A stretch of 64,000 nt of DNA from assembly GCF_000236805.1 (NCBI RefSeq), contig NZ_AGFX01000016.1, forward strand, positions 62,001 through 126,000, read 5' to 3'. A program made the translations under genes and the position numbers. Origin of the DNA: Paenibacillus peoriae KCTC 3763 (GTDB lineage Bacteria > Bacillota > Bacilli > Paenibacillales > Paenibacillaceae). A model generated the notes under the pieces. The model was not told the DNA's origin and did no database searches. It saw only the letters and a list, made by a program, of their open reading frames with translations. Positions 45,888-53,741 of the stretch are shown here, one piece after another (position 1 is the first letter of the stretch; each line of letters opens with the position of its first letter).

Positions 45888-45956
45888 TTATTGTACGCTG
45901 ATCAAGCGTTCGTCAAAACGGACCCCAGACGGTTTTTGAACCTAGACCTTAGTCGG
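45888..45956 (-). promoter_or_regulatory. lia/psp operon promoter with paired direct repeats (LiaR operator candidate)
   Basis: Minus strand: TTGACG (45911-45916) is followed 15 bases later by TACAAT or 17 bases later by CAATAA. Immediately upstream of the -35 lie two similar 12-mers, GACCCCAGACGG (45921-45932) and GACCTTAGTCGG (45945-45956), spaced 24 bases. The position is right for an activator such as LiaR. Confidence 0.55.
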
Positions 45957-45976
45957 GGATATATACAGACCTGCGG

Positions 45977-47203
45977 CTATCCACCTCTATGCTGTTCTGC
46001 TACATGGGTTGTTGAGCGCGGCTCTCCCGCTTGCTTAAAGCGGAGTGAAAGGACGAGACACACCAATAATGCTATCGCTGCAACCATATAAGGCATATTT
46101 ATATGAACATCAAACAGCACCCCCGCAATCAGCGGTCCAATCACATTCCCCAAACTTGTATAGGAGGAGTTCATACCTGCCACAAACCCTTGCTCATCCC
46201 CCGCCTGTCGCGACAGAGAAGTGCTTACTGCCGGACGAAGGATATCCATAGCCAGAAAAATAATGAAGGTCGTCAGCATAATCATCGCGTACTTTTCGGC
46301 AAACAGGGTTAGAAAAATGAACAGTCCCCCAACTGCCAAACAGCTGTGAATTATTTTTTTCTCGCCAAAACGATTAATGATCCAGCCAAATATAGTTGCT
46401 TGAACAACTGCACCCAAAATGGAGCCTGTCGTTATAATGATCGCAATATCCATCGGTGTAAAACCATATTTATGATCAACAAACAGTCCAAATACCGTTT
46501 CAAAGTTAGCTAGCCCAAACGCAACGACAAATACAATCAGCAAGCCCATAAAATAAGGAGAACGATATGACTTGGCAAATTGCTGCAAAAGGTTTTCTCG
46601 TTGACGTGGAAGTTCTCTATTATATTGCTGCTTTTCTTTGCTTAAGGATTCCGGCAGCACCAGCCAGGACAAGATAGCGGCTATCCCTGCGGCTCCTGCG
46701 GCTGCAAAAAAGGGAATACGTATTCCATATGTGGCAAGCAAACCGCCAATCCCTGGTCCAATAATAAAGCCTGTGTTGATCGCTGCATTAATCATCCCCA
46801 TTCCCTTGCCTCTTTCCTCGAATGAGGTCACATCAGCAACATAGGCCATAATAGAAGGAGTAAGAAGCGCTGCTCCTACCCCGCCCATGATTCGTGCAAC
46901 AAACAAGATTGGAACAGAACTAGCAAGTCCAAAGACAAGTTCAGATAACATAAAAACGATCATGCCAGCAACAATCAATTTTTTGCGTCCATAACGATCA
47001 GACCACTTTCCCGATAAGGGTGATAACAAAAGCTGTGTCAGTGCAAAAGCTGCAACCATCAGCCCCATCGATGAGCCATTCATCCCTAGCTCACTTATAA
47101 ACTTAGGTAAAACAGGTACAACCAGGCCAATCCCCATGAATGCCAAAAAAATATTAAGCATCAATAAAAGCATAGCTCCCCGGTTCCGTGTCAGTATAGA
47201 CAT
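45977..47203 (-). CDS. MFS multidrug exporter (NorA/Blt-like)
   Basis: 12-helix major facilitator of 408 residues. Motif A between helices 2 and 3 is LSGKWSDRYGRKKL and motif C in helix 5 is GPGIGGLLATYG, the drug/proton antiporter signature. The N-terminus MLNIFLAFMGIGLVVPVLPK is typical of NorA/Bmr-like exporters. A TetR gene lies 151 bases upstream on the same strand and may repress it. Substrate unknown. Confidence 0.9.
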   Translation of the reverse strand: MSILTRNRGAMLLLMLNIFLAFMGIGLVVPVLPKFISELGMNGSSMGLMVAAFALTQLLLSPLSGKWSDRYGRKKLIVAGMIVFMLSELVFGLASSVPILFVARIMGGVGAALLTPSIMAYVADVTSFEERGKGMGMINAAINTGFIIGPGIGGLLATYGIRIPFFAAAGAAGIAAILSWLVLPESLSKEKQQYNRELPRQRENLLQQFAKSYRSPYFMGLLIVFVVAFGLANFETVFGLFVDHKYGFTPMDIAIIITTGSILGAVVQATIFGWIINRFGEKKIIHSCLAVGGLFIFLTLFAEKYAMIMLTTFIIFLAMDILRPAVSTSLSRQAGDEQGFVAGMNSSYTSLGNVIGPLIAGVLFDVHINMPYMVAAIALLVCLVLSLRFKQAGEPRSTTHVAEQHRGG

Positions 47204-47354
47204 ATTTCCACCATTCCTTTTCTGTATCTCTTGTATTTATCGTTCGTTTAATTCGCTCTCTCTTTTCTTAGGAACAAGAAAACCTAAATTGTTTTTTCAG
47301 TTTTCTTGCAAAGAAATGACCTCTTCCAATAAGATAGATCGTTAAGGACATTTT

Positions 47355-47912
47355 CTATTTTTCGGCCAATCCAAATAACAAAATATCTGCGATAGAATAA
47401 GTAGCCTCCTCAACCGTAACACTATTATCCAGAAAGAAACGCTGATCAAGCGTCAAATTTATAGAATCAATAATAAGTCTCATAATGAGCGCCTCGTTTT
47501 TATTTACAATAATTCCTTCCCGGATACCCTGCTGGATTAATGTTCTGAGTTGGGGCCAATCATTCAAATCCGCATGCACTCTTTTCCAATGCTCAGGATA
47601 ATATTTTTTCATTTGTTCCAGTATTCGCAAATCATAAAACTCATAATATTGCGGCATGACCCTGATCGCCTGCTTAATCTTCTCTAACAAAGTTAATTGA
47701 TCGTTTCCGATAATTTGCTCGGTGATTCGAATCATGTCATCACTCGTACGCTCGATAAGCGTTTCTAAAATGAGTGTTTTGGATGAAAAATGCTCATATA
47801 AGGTACGCTTGCTAATAGCGAGTCTTTTCGCAAGGTCATCCATAGTAAATTTCAAACCACTTTCATGCGCTTCCTCCACAAAAGCTTCTAAAATCCTTTC
47901 CTTCATATTCAT
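47355..47912 (-). CDS. TetR/AcrR family regulator
   Basis: 185-residue one-component repressor. The N-terminal helix-turn-helix reads FTMDDLAKRLAISKRTLYEH FSS (residues about 22-44); the C-terminal helical domain is the ligand pocket. It precedes the MFS exporter on the same strand, the usual layout for a drug-responsive pair. Confidence 0.9.
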   Translation of the reverse strand: MNMKERILEAFVEEAHESGLKFTMDDLAKRLAISKRTLYEHFSSKTLILETLIERTSDDMIRITEQIIGNDQLTLLEKIKQAIRVMPQYYEFYDLRILEQMKKYYPEHWKRVHADLNDWPQLRTLIQQGIREGIIVNKNEALIMRLIIDSINLTLDQRFFLDNSVTVEEATYSIADILLFGLAEK

Positions 47913-48059
47913 CCCTCATTTCTTCATGTTCAATAAAACTAAAAAAGTTTTTTCAGTACCAATATTCTACTATGCACATCAAACCCGGTCAAATTTACAT
48001 TTAAAAAGATTTAAGTATACCTCTTACCTTTAGCAATACACCAACTATCCACGTTACAC
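47913..48059. other. tetR leader region
   Basis: AT-rich leader of the TetR gene. The stretch from here to 48303 has no intact gene; its right half is the transporter relic below. Confidence 0.5.
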
Positions 48060-48278
48060 CTTATGTATTACGGAACAACGATTCTCACCGAGTCCGGTTT
48101 TGGTAGTACAGCATCGCACTATGCAAATTCAGCAAACGGATTGATTTCTGTGATTGCCAATCTGGTTGGCATGAATTTGATGCACAAGAGCATTACCACT
48201 GCTTCTTTAAACAATGGTAATGCTTCGGTGTTATGTGCTCACATAATGTTGCGGCATTTTTTTGATGAATCAAAATGA
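48060..48278 (+). pseudogene. internal fragment of an MFS sugar transporter
   Basis: The frame starting at ATG 48063 encodes MYYGTTILTESGFGSTASHY then ANGLISVIANLVGMNLMHK, matching the helix 7-8 region of sugar-porter MFS proteins (YYGTxILxxAGF...NGxISV). After about 45 residues the similarity ends. No upstream half is present. Confidence 0.6.
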
Positions 48279-48303
48279 CTTCTAAAAAAGCTTATTTTGT
48301 GAT

Positions 48304-49293
48304 CTATGGTTGTATTTCCCACTGGCTAGTGCCATTATCCATAAAAGATAGGAGTGATTTTAACGCAATTTCTACCATATCACTCACCGCTTGATCAGTA
48401 TAAAATGCCGTGTGTGGCGTTATGATTACATTGGGAAATGTCCTTAGGATGGCCAACTGGTGATTGCTTAGGACATTCAGACGGTGATCCTCATGAAAGA
48501 TACCCAGTTCATCTTCAATGACATCCAGTGCTGCTGTGCCTATTTTCCCAGTCTCAATGCCATGAATCAGCGCTTCGGTATCGATTAACGGACCACGCCC
48601 GCAATTCACGAGGCAGACACCATTCTTCATTTTATTGATGCTTTCCTGATTGATCATGTGATAGTTGCTATCGAATAACGGTGCGTGCAGGGTAATCACA
48701 TCGCTGCTGGTTATTAATTCTTCCAGCGAAACGTACTCTATCAAATCCCTCAAATTATCGTTTTCGTAAACATCGTAACCGAGAATTTTACAGCCAAATC
48801 CAGAAAGATTTCTGGCAACCGTTGCCCCGATTTGACCGGTACCGATAATCCCGATGGTCAAGTTTCTGATTTCCCTGCCTTGAATACCTGCCAAAGTGTA
48901 ATCCTGTACGGCGTTCCGAGCCAGGATTTGTTTGGCTTTTCGCGCACACATTAAGATTAACATCGTGGTAAAATCAGCGACACTGTTCGGCGAGTAGGAC
49001 GCATTGGAAAAGTGTATGCCATACTCTTGAGCTGCAGCAATATCTACATAATTGTACCCGGCGCTTCTCAACGCGAGATATTTGACACCAGCCCTGCTTA
49101 AAGCTTGTAAAGTTGCCCGGTCGGCTTTGTTGCTCCCTTGTATCGTTACAGCCTGGGCACCTTGTGCCTGACTTGCAGTCTCCGGGTTTAATTCTTGAGC
49201 CACGTATTTGATGTCTAATTTAAGTTCTTTTTCAAACTTTTCAAAGAATGCCATTTCATCAGATCTCGCACGGTAGGCTACGATTTTTTTCAA
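48304..49293 (-). CDS. D-2-hydroxyacid dehydrogenase (D-LDH family)
   Basis: NAD-dependent oxidoreductase of 329 residues that reduces a 2-oxoacid to the D-2-hydroxyacid or the reverse. Rossmann motif GIIGTGQIGATVARNL, the substrate-binding Arg in LVNCGRGPLID, and the catalytic His in VIITPHTAFYTD are intact; the layout is that of D-lactate/D-hydroxyisocaproate dehydrogenases and VanH. TTG start behind AAGGAG. It is the last gene of the cluster, 138 bases after the transporter, separated by a perfect 17-bp stem-loop. I suggest that it reduces the 2-oxoacid made by the cluster's isopropylmalate-dehydrogenase homologue. Confidence 0.9.
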   Translation of the reverse strand: MKKIVAYRARSDEMAFFEKFEKELKLDIKYVAQELNPETASQAQGAQAVTIQGSNKADRATLQALSRAGVKYLALRSAGYNYVDIAAAQEYGIHFSNASYSPNSVADFTTMLILMCARKAKQILARNAVQDYTLAGIQGREIRNLTIGIIGTGQIGATVARNLSGFGCKILGYDVYENDNLRDLIEYVSLEELITSSDVITLHAPLFDSNYHMINQESINKMKNGVCLVNCGRGPLIDTEALIHGIETGKIGTAALDVIEDELGIFHEDHRLNVLSNHQLAILRTFPNVIITPHTAFYTDQAVSDMVEIALKSLLSFMDNGTSQWEIQP

Positions 49294-49342
49294 GGTTAGT
49301 AACTCCTTTCAGTAATATGGATTTGAAAAAATACACGTTACT

Positions 49343-49380
49343 GGGCAGCAAAATGTGAATTTTTTCACATTTTGCTGCCC
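49343..49380. repeat. perfect inverted repeat between transporter and hydroxyacid dehydrogenase
   Basis: GGGCAGCAAAATGTGAA, four-base loop, then its exact complement. There is no T run on the coding (minus) side, so it may be an mRNA-stabilising or processing hairpin rather than a terminator. Confidence 0.8.
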
Positions 49381-49430
49381 ATATATTATAAAATGTCAAC
49401 CGAACAAAGCATACATCTAAGCGCAGTACA

Positions 49431-50783
49431 TTATAAGAAGAACGGAAGCAATAAACTGATAATAATAACCATTATGGCTCCCCCAATTCGGTTAGCGATG
49501 GTTGCAAACGGCATCATCCCCATCCGTTCCGAAGTTGACAAGACCCCAATAGCGCCGGTACCTCCCAGGTTTCCTAAATTAAGGCCAACGGCGATCATAG
49601 CATCAATGGGATGGAACTTCATGAGCTTACCGATTATTAGTGACCCTACCACAGAGCCAATGACCCCTAAAGTGATAATGATAAAATTTGCAATTGTGAA
49701 GTAAGAGGTCACCTGGCTCAAATCAAGCGATGAAATGCCGATCCCCGTGATCAGGAATGGTAAAAAGTTACGAACCATAAACCCTTGCCAGTAGTCACTG
49801 GATTGGCATAAAGTATCATCCAAAAAGCCGGTTGCTTTCACGATAATAACCAAAATTACAGCCCAGGCAATAAAGTTAAGCTGCGGTACGAGGCTCTGCA
49901 AAATGTTACCAGCAATCATAAAAGCAACCGAAACAAATAAGCCTATGCCTAACTTTGTTATATCTTTTTTCAAATCACCCGTGCCCGTGGATTTTATTTT
50001 TTCTTCAGCGGGTTGATCCATACTCTTGCGTGCTTCCTTTAGTAATTCGCCATTACCTGTCAAGGAAGGAAAACGTTTACCGAGTTTATGCAGCAAACCG
50101 GCGAAAACGACGCAAACCAAATTCGAAATATTCATGTATACAAGAAACTGTCCGGAAAAACTTCCAGCTGGCTTGTGAAAAATCGGGCTGTAAATAGACG
50201 GAACGACGGCTATCGCACCGGAAGATCCCCCTGTATAATTCGGTAAACCGATCATAAAAAGACCCTGCAGCAGCGATGAACCCGTCAGAAGCGAACCCAG
50301 AAATAAGAAAACAAATACAAAAGCGAGAGAACCAATAATACATGGTAAAAGCCGTAATGAGATGGACACGAGCACCCTTCGATCCATGCTTAGAATCGAA
50401 CCGATGATGATTGCCGACAAAAATAGATTGACAAAACCCGATCCGATCAAGCCCGAAATATTCGTCTGTACGTAGTCTGGGATCAGTCCAAAATACACGA
50501 GTGCGGAGCCGCCGAATAACGGTAGGAGGATCGCGCCTCCCATCCAACTGCCCAAAATAGGAATGACGCCTCCGACATATGAGAACAAACCACCTGCCAT
50601 CAAGAGAAACGCAATTGAACCGATAATGTCCTTATTCAAATTCCCGGTGTAGGCCGCAATCAAAATGATGATCGAAAAAGGAATATAGTATTTTAACGGC
50701 AAACTCGAGATTTTTATGCTTCTAAACTTGGTTTTAAAATCTATCTTTACCGGAACGGCGGGAACACTAATTTGCTTATCCAT
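49431..50783 (-). CDS. 2-hydroxycarboxylate transporter (2HCT family)
   Basis: Membrane transporter of 450 residues, related to CitS, CitP, MleP and CimH, which move citrate, malate or citramalate-like acids by cation symport or by exchange with a monocarboxylate. The two inverted halves each have the re-entrant Gly motif: NYTGGSSGAIA and NLGGTGAIGVL, and the essential Arg near the C-terminus is in IANRIGGAIM. About 11 helices. It lies between the isomerase-type genes and the hydroxyacid dehydrogenase, so it probably imports their substrate. Whether it is a symporter or a precursor/product exchanger cannot be read. Confidence 0.92.
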   Translation of the reverse strand: MDKQISVPAVPVKIDFKTKFRSIKISSLPLKYYIPFSIIILIAAYTGNLNKDIIGSIAFLLMAGGLFSYVGGVIPILGSWMGGAILLPLFGGSALVYFGLIPDYVQTNISGLIGSGFVNLFLSAIIIGSILSMDRRVLVSISLRLLPCIIGSLAFVFVFLFLGSLLTGSSLLQGLFMIGLPNYTGGSSGAIAVVPSIYSPIFHKPAGSFSGQFLVYMNISNLVCVVFAGLLHKLGKRFPSLTGNGELLKEARKSMDQPAEEKIKSTGTGDLKKDITKLGIGLFVSVAFMIAGNILQSLVPQLNFIAWAVILVIIVKATGFLDDTLCQSSDYWQGFMVRNFLPFLITGIGISSLDLSQVTSYFTIANFIIITLGVIGSVVGSLIIGKLMKFHPIDAMIAVGLNLGNLGGTGAIGVLSTSERMGMMPFATIANRIGGAIMVIIISLLLPFFL

Positions 50784-50804
50784 AGTAATCTCCCATCTAA
50801 TCGT

Positions 50805-52070
50805 TTATTGTAGAGCAAGGTGTTTAGCTGGATGAGTGATAACCCCCGTTAACGCAGAAGTTGCGGCCACTGCTGGTGAAGACAGATAAATCAGTGACTT
50901 CTTGGTTCCCATTCTGCCGATAAAGTTCCGGTTGTTTGTACCAAGCACTACCTCATCATCACTCATTAATCCGTATGGCTGTCCGCAGCATAACCCGCAG
51001 CAAGGATGTGAGACACTAGCACCGGCATCGATAAAGGTTTGAATATAACCGTGTTCCAGTGCTTCTTTATAGACGTTGATCGTTGCAGGGATCACAATCA
51101 TTTTCAGGAAAGAGGCTATTTTTTTTCCTTCAAGAATTTTCGCGGCCATTTCCATATCTTCAATGCTGCCATTGGTGCAAGATCCGATATAAACCTGATT
51201 CAGCTTCGTTCCTTCGATTTCAGAAATAGGGTGGACATTGTCAACCCCTTGCGGGCATGAAAGCTGAGGTTCGAGTTCGCTGACATCGTAACGAAGAACT
51301 TGTTCATATTCGGCGTCCTCATCTATTTTCAGCCAGGAAATGTCCTTATAGTCCATATCATAATACTCGGCTGTTTTTTCATCTGCTTCGAACAATCCGA
51401 CCTTTGCGCCGGCTTCCAAAGCCATATTGGCTATGGTGAAGCGTGACTGTATACTCATGTTGCGTACCGCATTTCCCGTGAATTCCAGCGACTTATACTG
51501 GCCCCCGTCCGACTTAATGTCGCCAAGTATTTTCAAAATGATATCTTTTGCCCCGACGCCCTTTTGAAAGTCGCCGTCTAGCACAATCTTGATGGCGGAA
51601 GGGACTTTGAGCCAAACCTCGCCCGTTGCCATAACCGCCGCCATTTCCGTATGTCCGATGCCTGTACAGAAACAACCCGCGCCGCCATAGGTGGTTGTAT
51701 GGCTATCCGTCGCCACGACGATTTCGCCAGGTCTTGCGTATCTCAGTTCATGCATCAGCGAGTGGCAAATTCCCTCGCCTTTATGAACGTTTTTAATCTG
51801 GAATTTCTCAGCCAATTCGAGCCCGTCCACAAAATGGATGGGATCAGTATCAACCTGGTTTGTCGGCATCAGATGGTCAAAGATGATCACTCCCCGCTCT
51901 GGATAAACCGCCTTGGTCACATGCATATCCTTTAAAGCCCGCTTTAAAAATGAAGTATAAATATCATGGATCATATATCGATCAGGCCGAGCAATCACAA
52001 TGTCCCCAGGAGCCAGGCTTTTCTCTCCTGTATTTTTCATTAATAGCTTTTCAGCCAGTGTATGTCCCAT
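50805..52070 (-). CDS. isopropylmalate dehydratase-like large subunit
   Basis: 421-residue aconitase-superfamily large subunit (LeuC/HacA-like). The [4Fe-4S] ligands are in VYIGSCTNGSIEDM and PCCGLCCGQPYG (CX2C), and the ATDSHTTTYGGAGCFCTG segment carries the substrate-site His/Ser. It should pair with the small subunit encoded next to dehydrate and rehydrate a malate derivative. It is shorter than leucine-pathway LeuC (about 465), as in the archaeal-type 420-residue class with broad specificity. This is a catabolic-context paralogue, not the leuBCD operon: no leuA is nearby. Confidence 0.92.
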   Translation of the reverse strand: MGHTLAEKLLMKNTGEKSLAPGDIVIARPDRYMIHDIYTSFLKRALKDMHVTKAVYPERGVIIFDHLMPTNQVDTDPIHFVDGLELAEKFQIKNVHKGEGICHSLMHELRYARPGEIVVATDSHTTTYGGAGCFCTGIGHTEMAAVMATGEVWLKVPSAIKIVLDGDFQKGVGAKDIILKILGDIKSDGGQYKSLEFTGNAVRNMSIQSRFTIANMALEAGAKVGLFEADEKTAEYYDMDYKDISWLKIDEDAEYEQVLRYDVSELEPQLSCPQGVDNVHPISEIEGTKLNQVYIGSCTNGSIEDMEMAAKILEGKKIASFLKMIVIPATINVYKEALEHGYIQTFIDAGASVSHPCCGLCCGQPYGLMSDDEVVLGTNNRNFIGRMGTKKSLIYLSSPAVAATSALTGVITHPAKHLALQ

Positions 52071-52077
52071 TATTTTG

Positions 52078-52587
52078 TTATCTCCCTTCTGCCTCTGCTT
52101 GTTCCATTCGTTTAATAATATTAGGGATTAAGCCACCGTCTTGAATAATTTCAAATAAATTATCGGGTACCTTGGGAATGTTGAATTTCTTGCCGTTGAC
52201 TGTAACCGCTTGATTCATCTCGACAGTCAGGATGTCTCCTTCTTCGCAATTGTCGGGTATTTCCGCACTTTCAATCAGTAGCATTCCGTTGTTGATCGCA
52301 TTTCTAAAGAAAATTCGCGCAAATGATTTAGCGATGATGCAGTAAACGCCATGCACATTAATCGCTTCAGCGGCCATTTCCCGTGATGATCCGCAGCCGA
52401 AATTTTTGCCAGCTACAATAATGTCTCCAGGGTGTACCTGGGAAGCAAATTCGGGACGAAGCGTTTCAAGGCAGTGCGAGCCCATTTCCTTTTTGTCGAG
52501 AATGACACCATGACGGCCGGCAATGATGGTATCCGTGTCAACGTCGTCCGGCAGTTTCCATACCTTGCCACCAAATTTCTTTTCCAT
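52078..52587 (-). CDS. isopropylmalate dehydratase-like small subunit
   Basis: 169-residue swivelling domain of an aconitase-type isomerase (LeuD-like). Conserved DDVDTDTIIAGRHG at the start and the substrate-recognition loop GKNFGCGSSREMAAEAI. Its stop is seven bases before the start of the 421-residue large subunit and it begins ten bases after the 380-residue paralogue, so all are cotranslated from one mRNA. It could serve both large subunits. Confidence 0.93.
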   Translation of the reverse strand: MEKKFGGKVWKLPDDVDTDTIIAGRHGVILDKKEMGSHCLETLRPEFASQVHPGDIIVAGKNFGCGSSREMAAEAINVHGVYCIIAKSFARIFFRNAINNGMLLIESAEIPDNCEEGDILTVEMNQAVTVNGKKFNIPKVPDNLFEIIQDGGLIPNIIKRMEQAEAEGR

Positions 52588-52597
52588 AAAAATCTCC

Positions 52598-53740
52598 TCA
52601 TCTCTTAGAATTTAATGTAATACAGCCCTTCAATGCGGAGTTGGCAACAGATTCTGCAGAAGCCAGGTAAACTTGGGAGTCTTTTGAACCATTACAACCG
52701 TTATAATTCCAGCAACTGGACGATAGCATCGTTTCGCCTTTACCGATAACACCTTTTGAAGTTGTTACGCAACTGGCGCATCCCGTGCTCAAAATCTGCG
52801 CACCGCTATCAATAAAGGTTTGAATTAACCCTTCGGAAATTGCCTGCTTATAAATCTCATTGGTTTGTGGTCCGATGGATAACCTCATTTGGATTGGGAG
52901 CCGTTTTCCTTTCAAAATCGCAGCCGCTTGTCTCAAATCCTCAATACTGCCTCCCGTACAGCCGCCGATGAAGCAGGCAGACAATGGAGATCCTTCCAAT
53001 TCAGCTATGGTTTTCGATTGATGAATCGATCCAGGCAGAGCAGCCATAGGTTGCACGTCTCCTAGGTCATAGCTTTCTTGGCCAGGTCCTTGATAATCCA
53101 TATGAATAAAAGCCGTCACTGCACCGCTTCTGGTAGCCAATTGGCAGAGGTCCGCGGTTTCATTCGGAGATAAGTCATTCAGTCCCTCTCCATAAAATTC
53201 AATAGCTTTATTAAGGTTCCTCAGCTCGTTCGATGCTAAAAATGAGAGCATAAAATCTTTAATGGACGCCCCTGGCTTCAGTTGACCAGTAATTTCAATG
53301 TGTATGGTCTCCGGGACTGCTAATTTCAGCTGGTCGGTTATACACACATTAAGCAATTCGGCAGGGTCCACGTGTACCCCGAGAGCCTTCTTTGCACCGA
53401 ATATACTGTTGTGCTTGCCTGGCGAAACAACGATATCGCCTGGTTTTACATATTGATCCAGCAGAACGTGATAACTGATGCCTTGGGATTGGATAAATTT
53501 CAGTTCGTGCTTGCGAGCGAAATGAATGAGTTTCTTCTGAATTTCGGCCGATATGAAATTCCCTGCGGGAGTGTCAAAATAGAGCATCACGATTACCCGC
53601 TCAGGTGCCTCTAGCTGCTTTATATTTTCCAATTCATTTACAATATCCAATGATAAGCTGTCATTCAGAACGATATAGTTCGGTTCAATCACTGCAGTTC
53701 CCCCGGACTTTTCGTTCAAAATGGATTCGATCATCGTCAT
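52598..53740 (-). CDS. second, divergent aconitase-type large subunit
   Basis: 380-residue aconitase-superfamily protein. Cluster ligands survive in CFIGGCTGGSIEDL and STGCASCVTTSK, but the N-terminal half is much altered: the ATDSHT segment is replaced by VSPGKHNSIFGAKKALG, and the N-terminus has a short extension. It directly follows the dehydrogenase gene (translational coupling TGATATG). It may catalyse a separate hydration step or form a mixed complex with the other subunits. No family name more precise than aconitase-like is justified. Confidence 0.85.
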   Translation of the reverse strand: MTMIESILNEKSGGTAVIEPNYIVLNDSLSLDIVNELENIKQLEAPERVIVMLYFDTPAGNFISAEIQKKLIHFARKHELKFIQSQGISYHVLLDQYVKPGDIVVSPGKHNSIFGAKKALGVHVDPAELLNVCITDQLKLAVPETIHIEITGQLKPGASIKDFMLSFLASNELRNLNKAIEFYGEGLNDLSPNETADLCQLATRSGAVTAFIHMDYQGPGQESYDLGDVQPMAALPGSIHQSKTIAELEGSPLSACFIGGCTGGSIEDLRQAAAILKGKRLPIQMRLSIGPQTNEIYKQAISEGLIQTFIDSGAQILSTGCASCVTTSKGVIGKGETMLSSSCWNYNGCNGSKDSQVYLASAESVANSALKGCITLNSKR

Positions 53741-53741
53741 A

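Noticed and set aside
48060-48278. Possible small secreted protein
   Set aside because: It matches the middle of a sugar MFS transporter, so it is listed as a relic.
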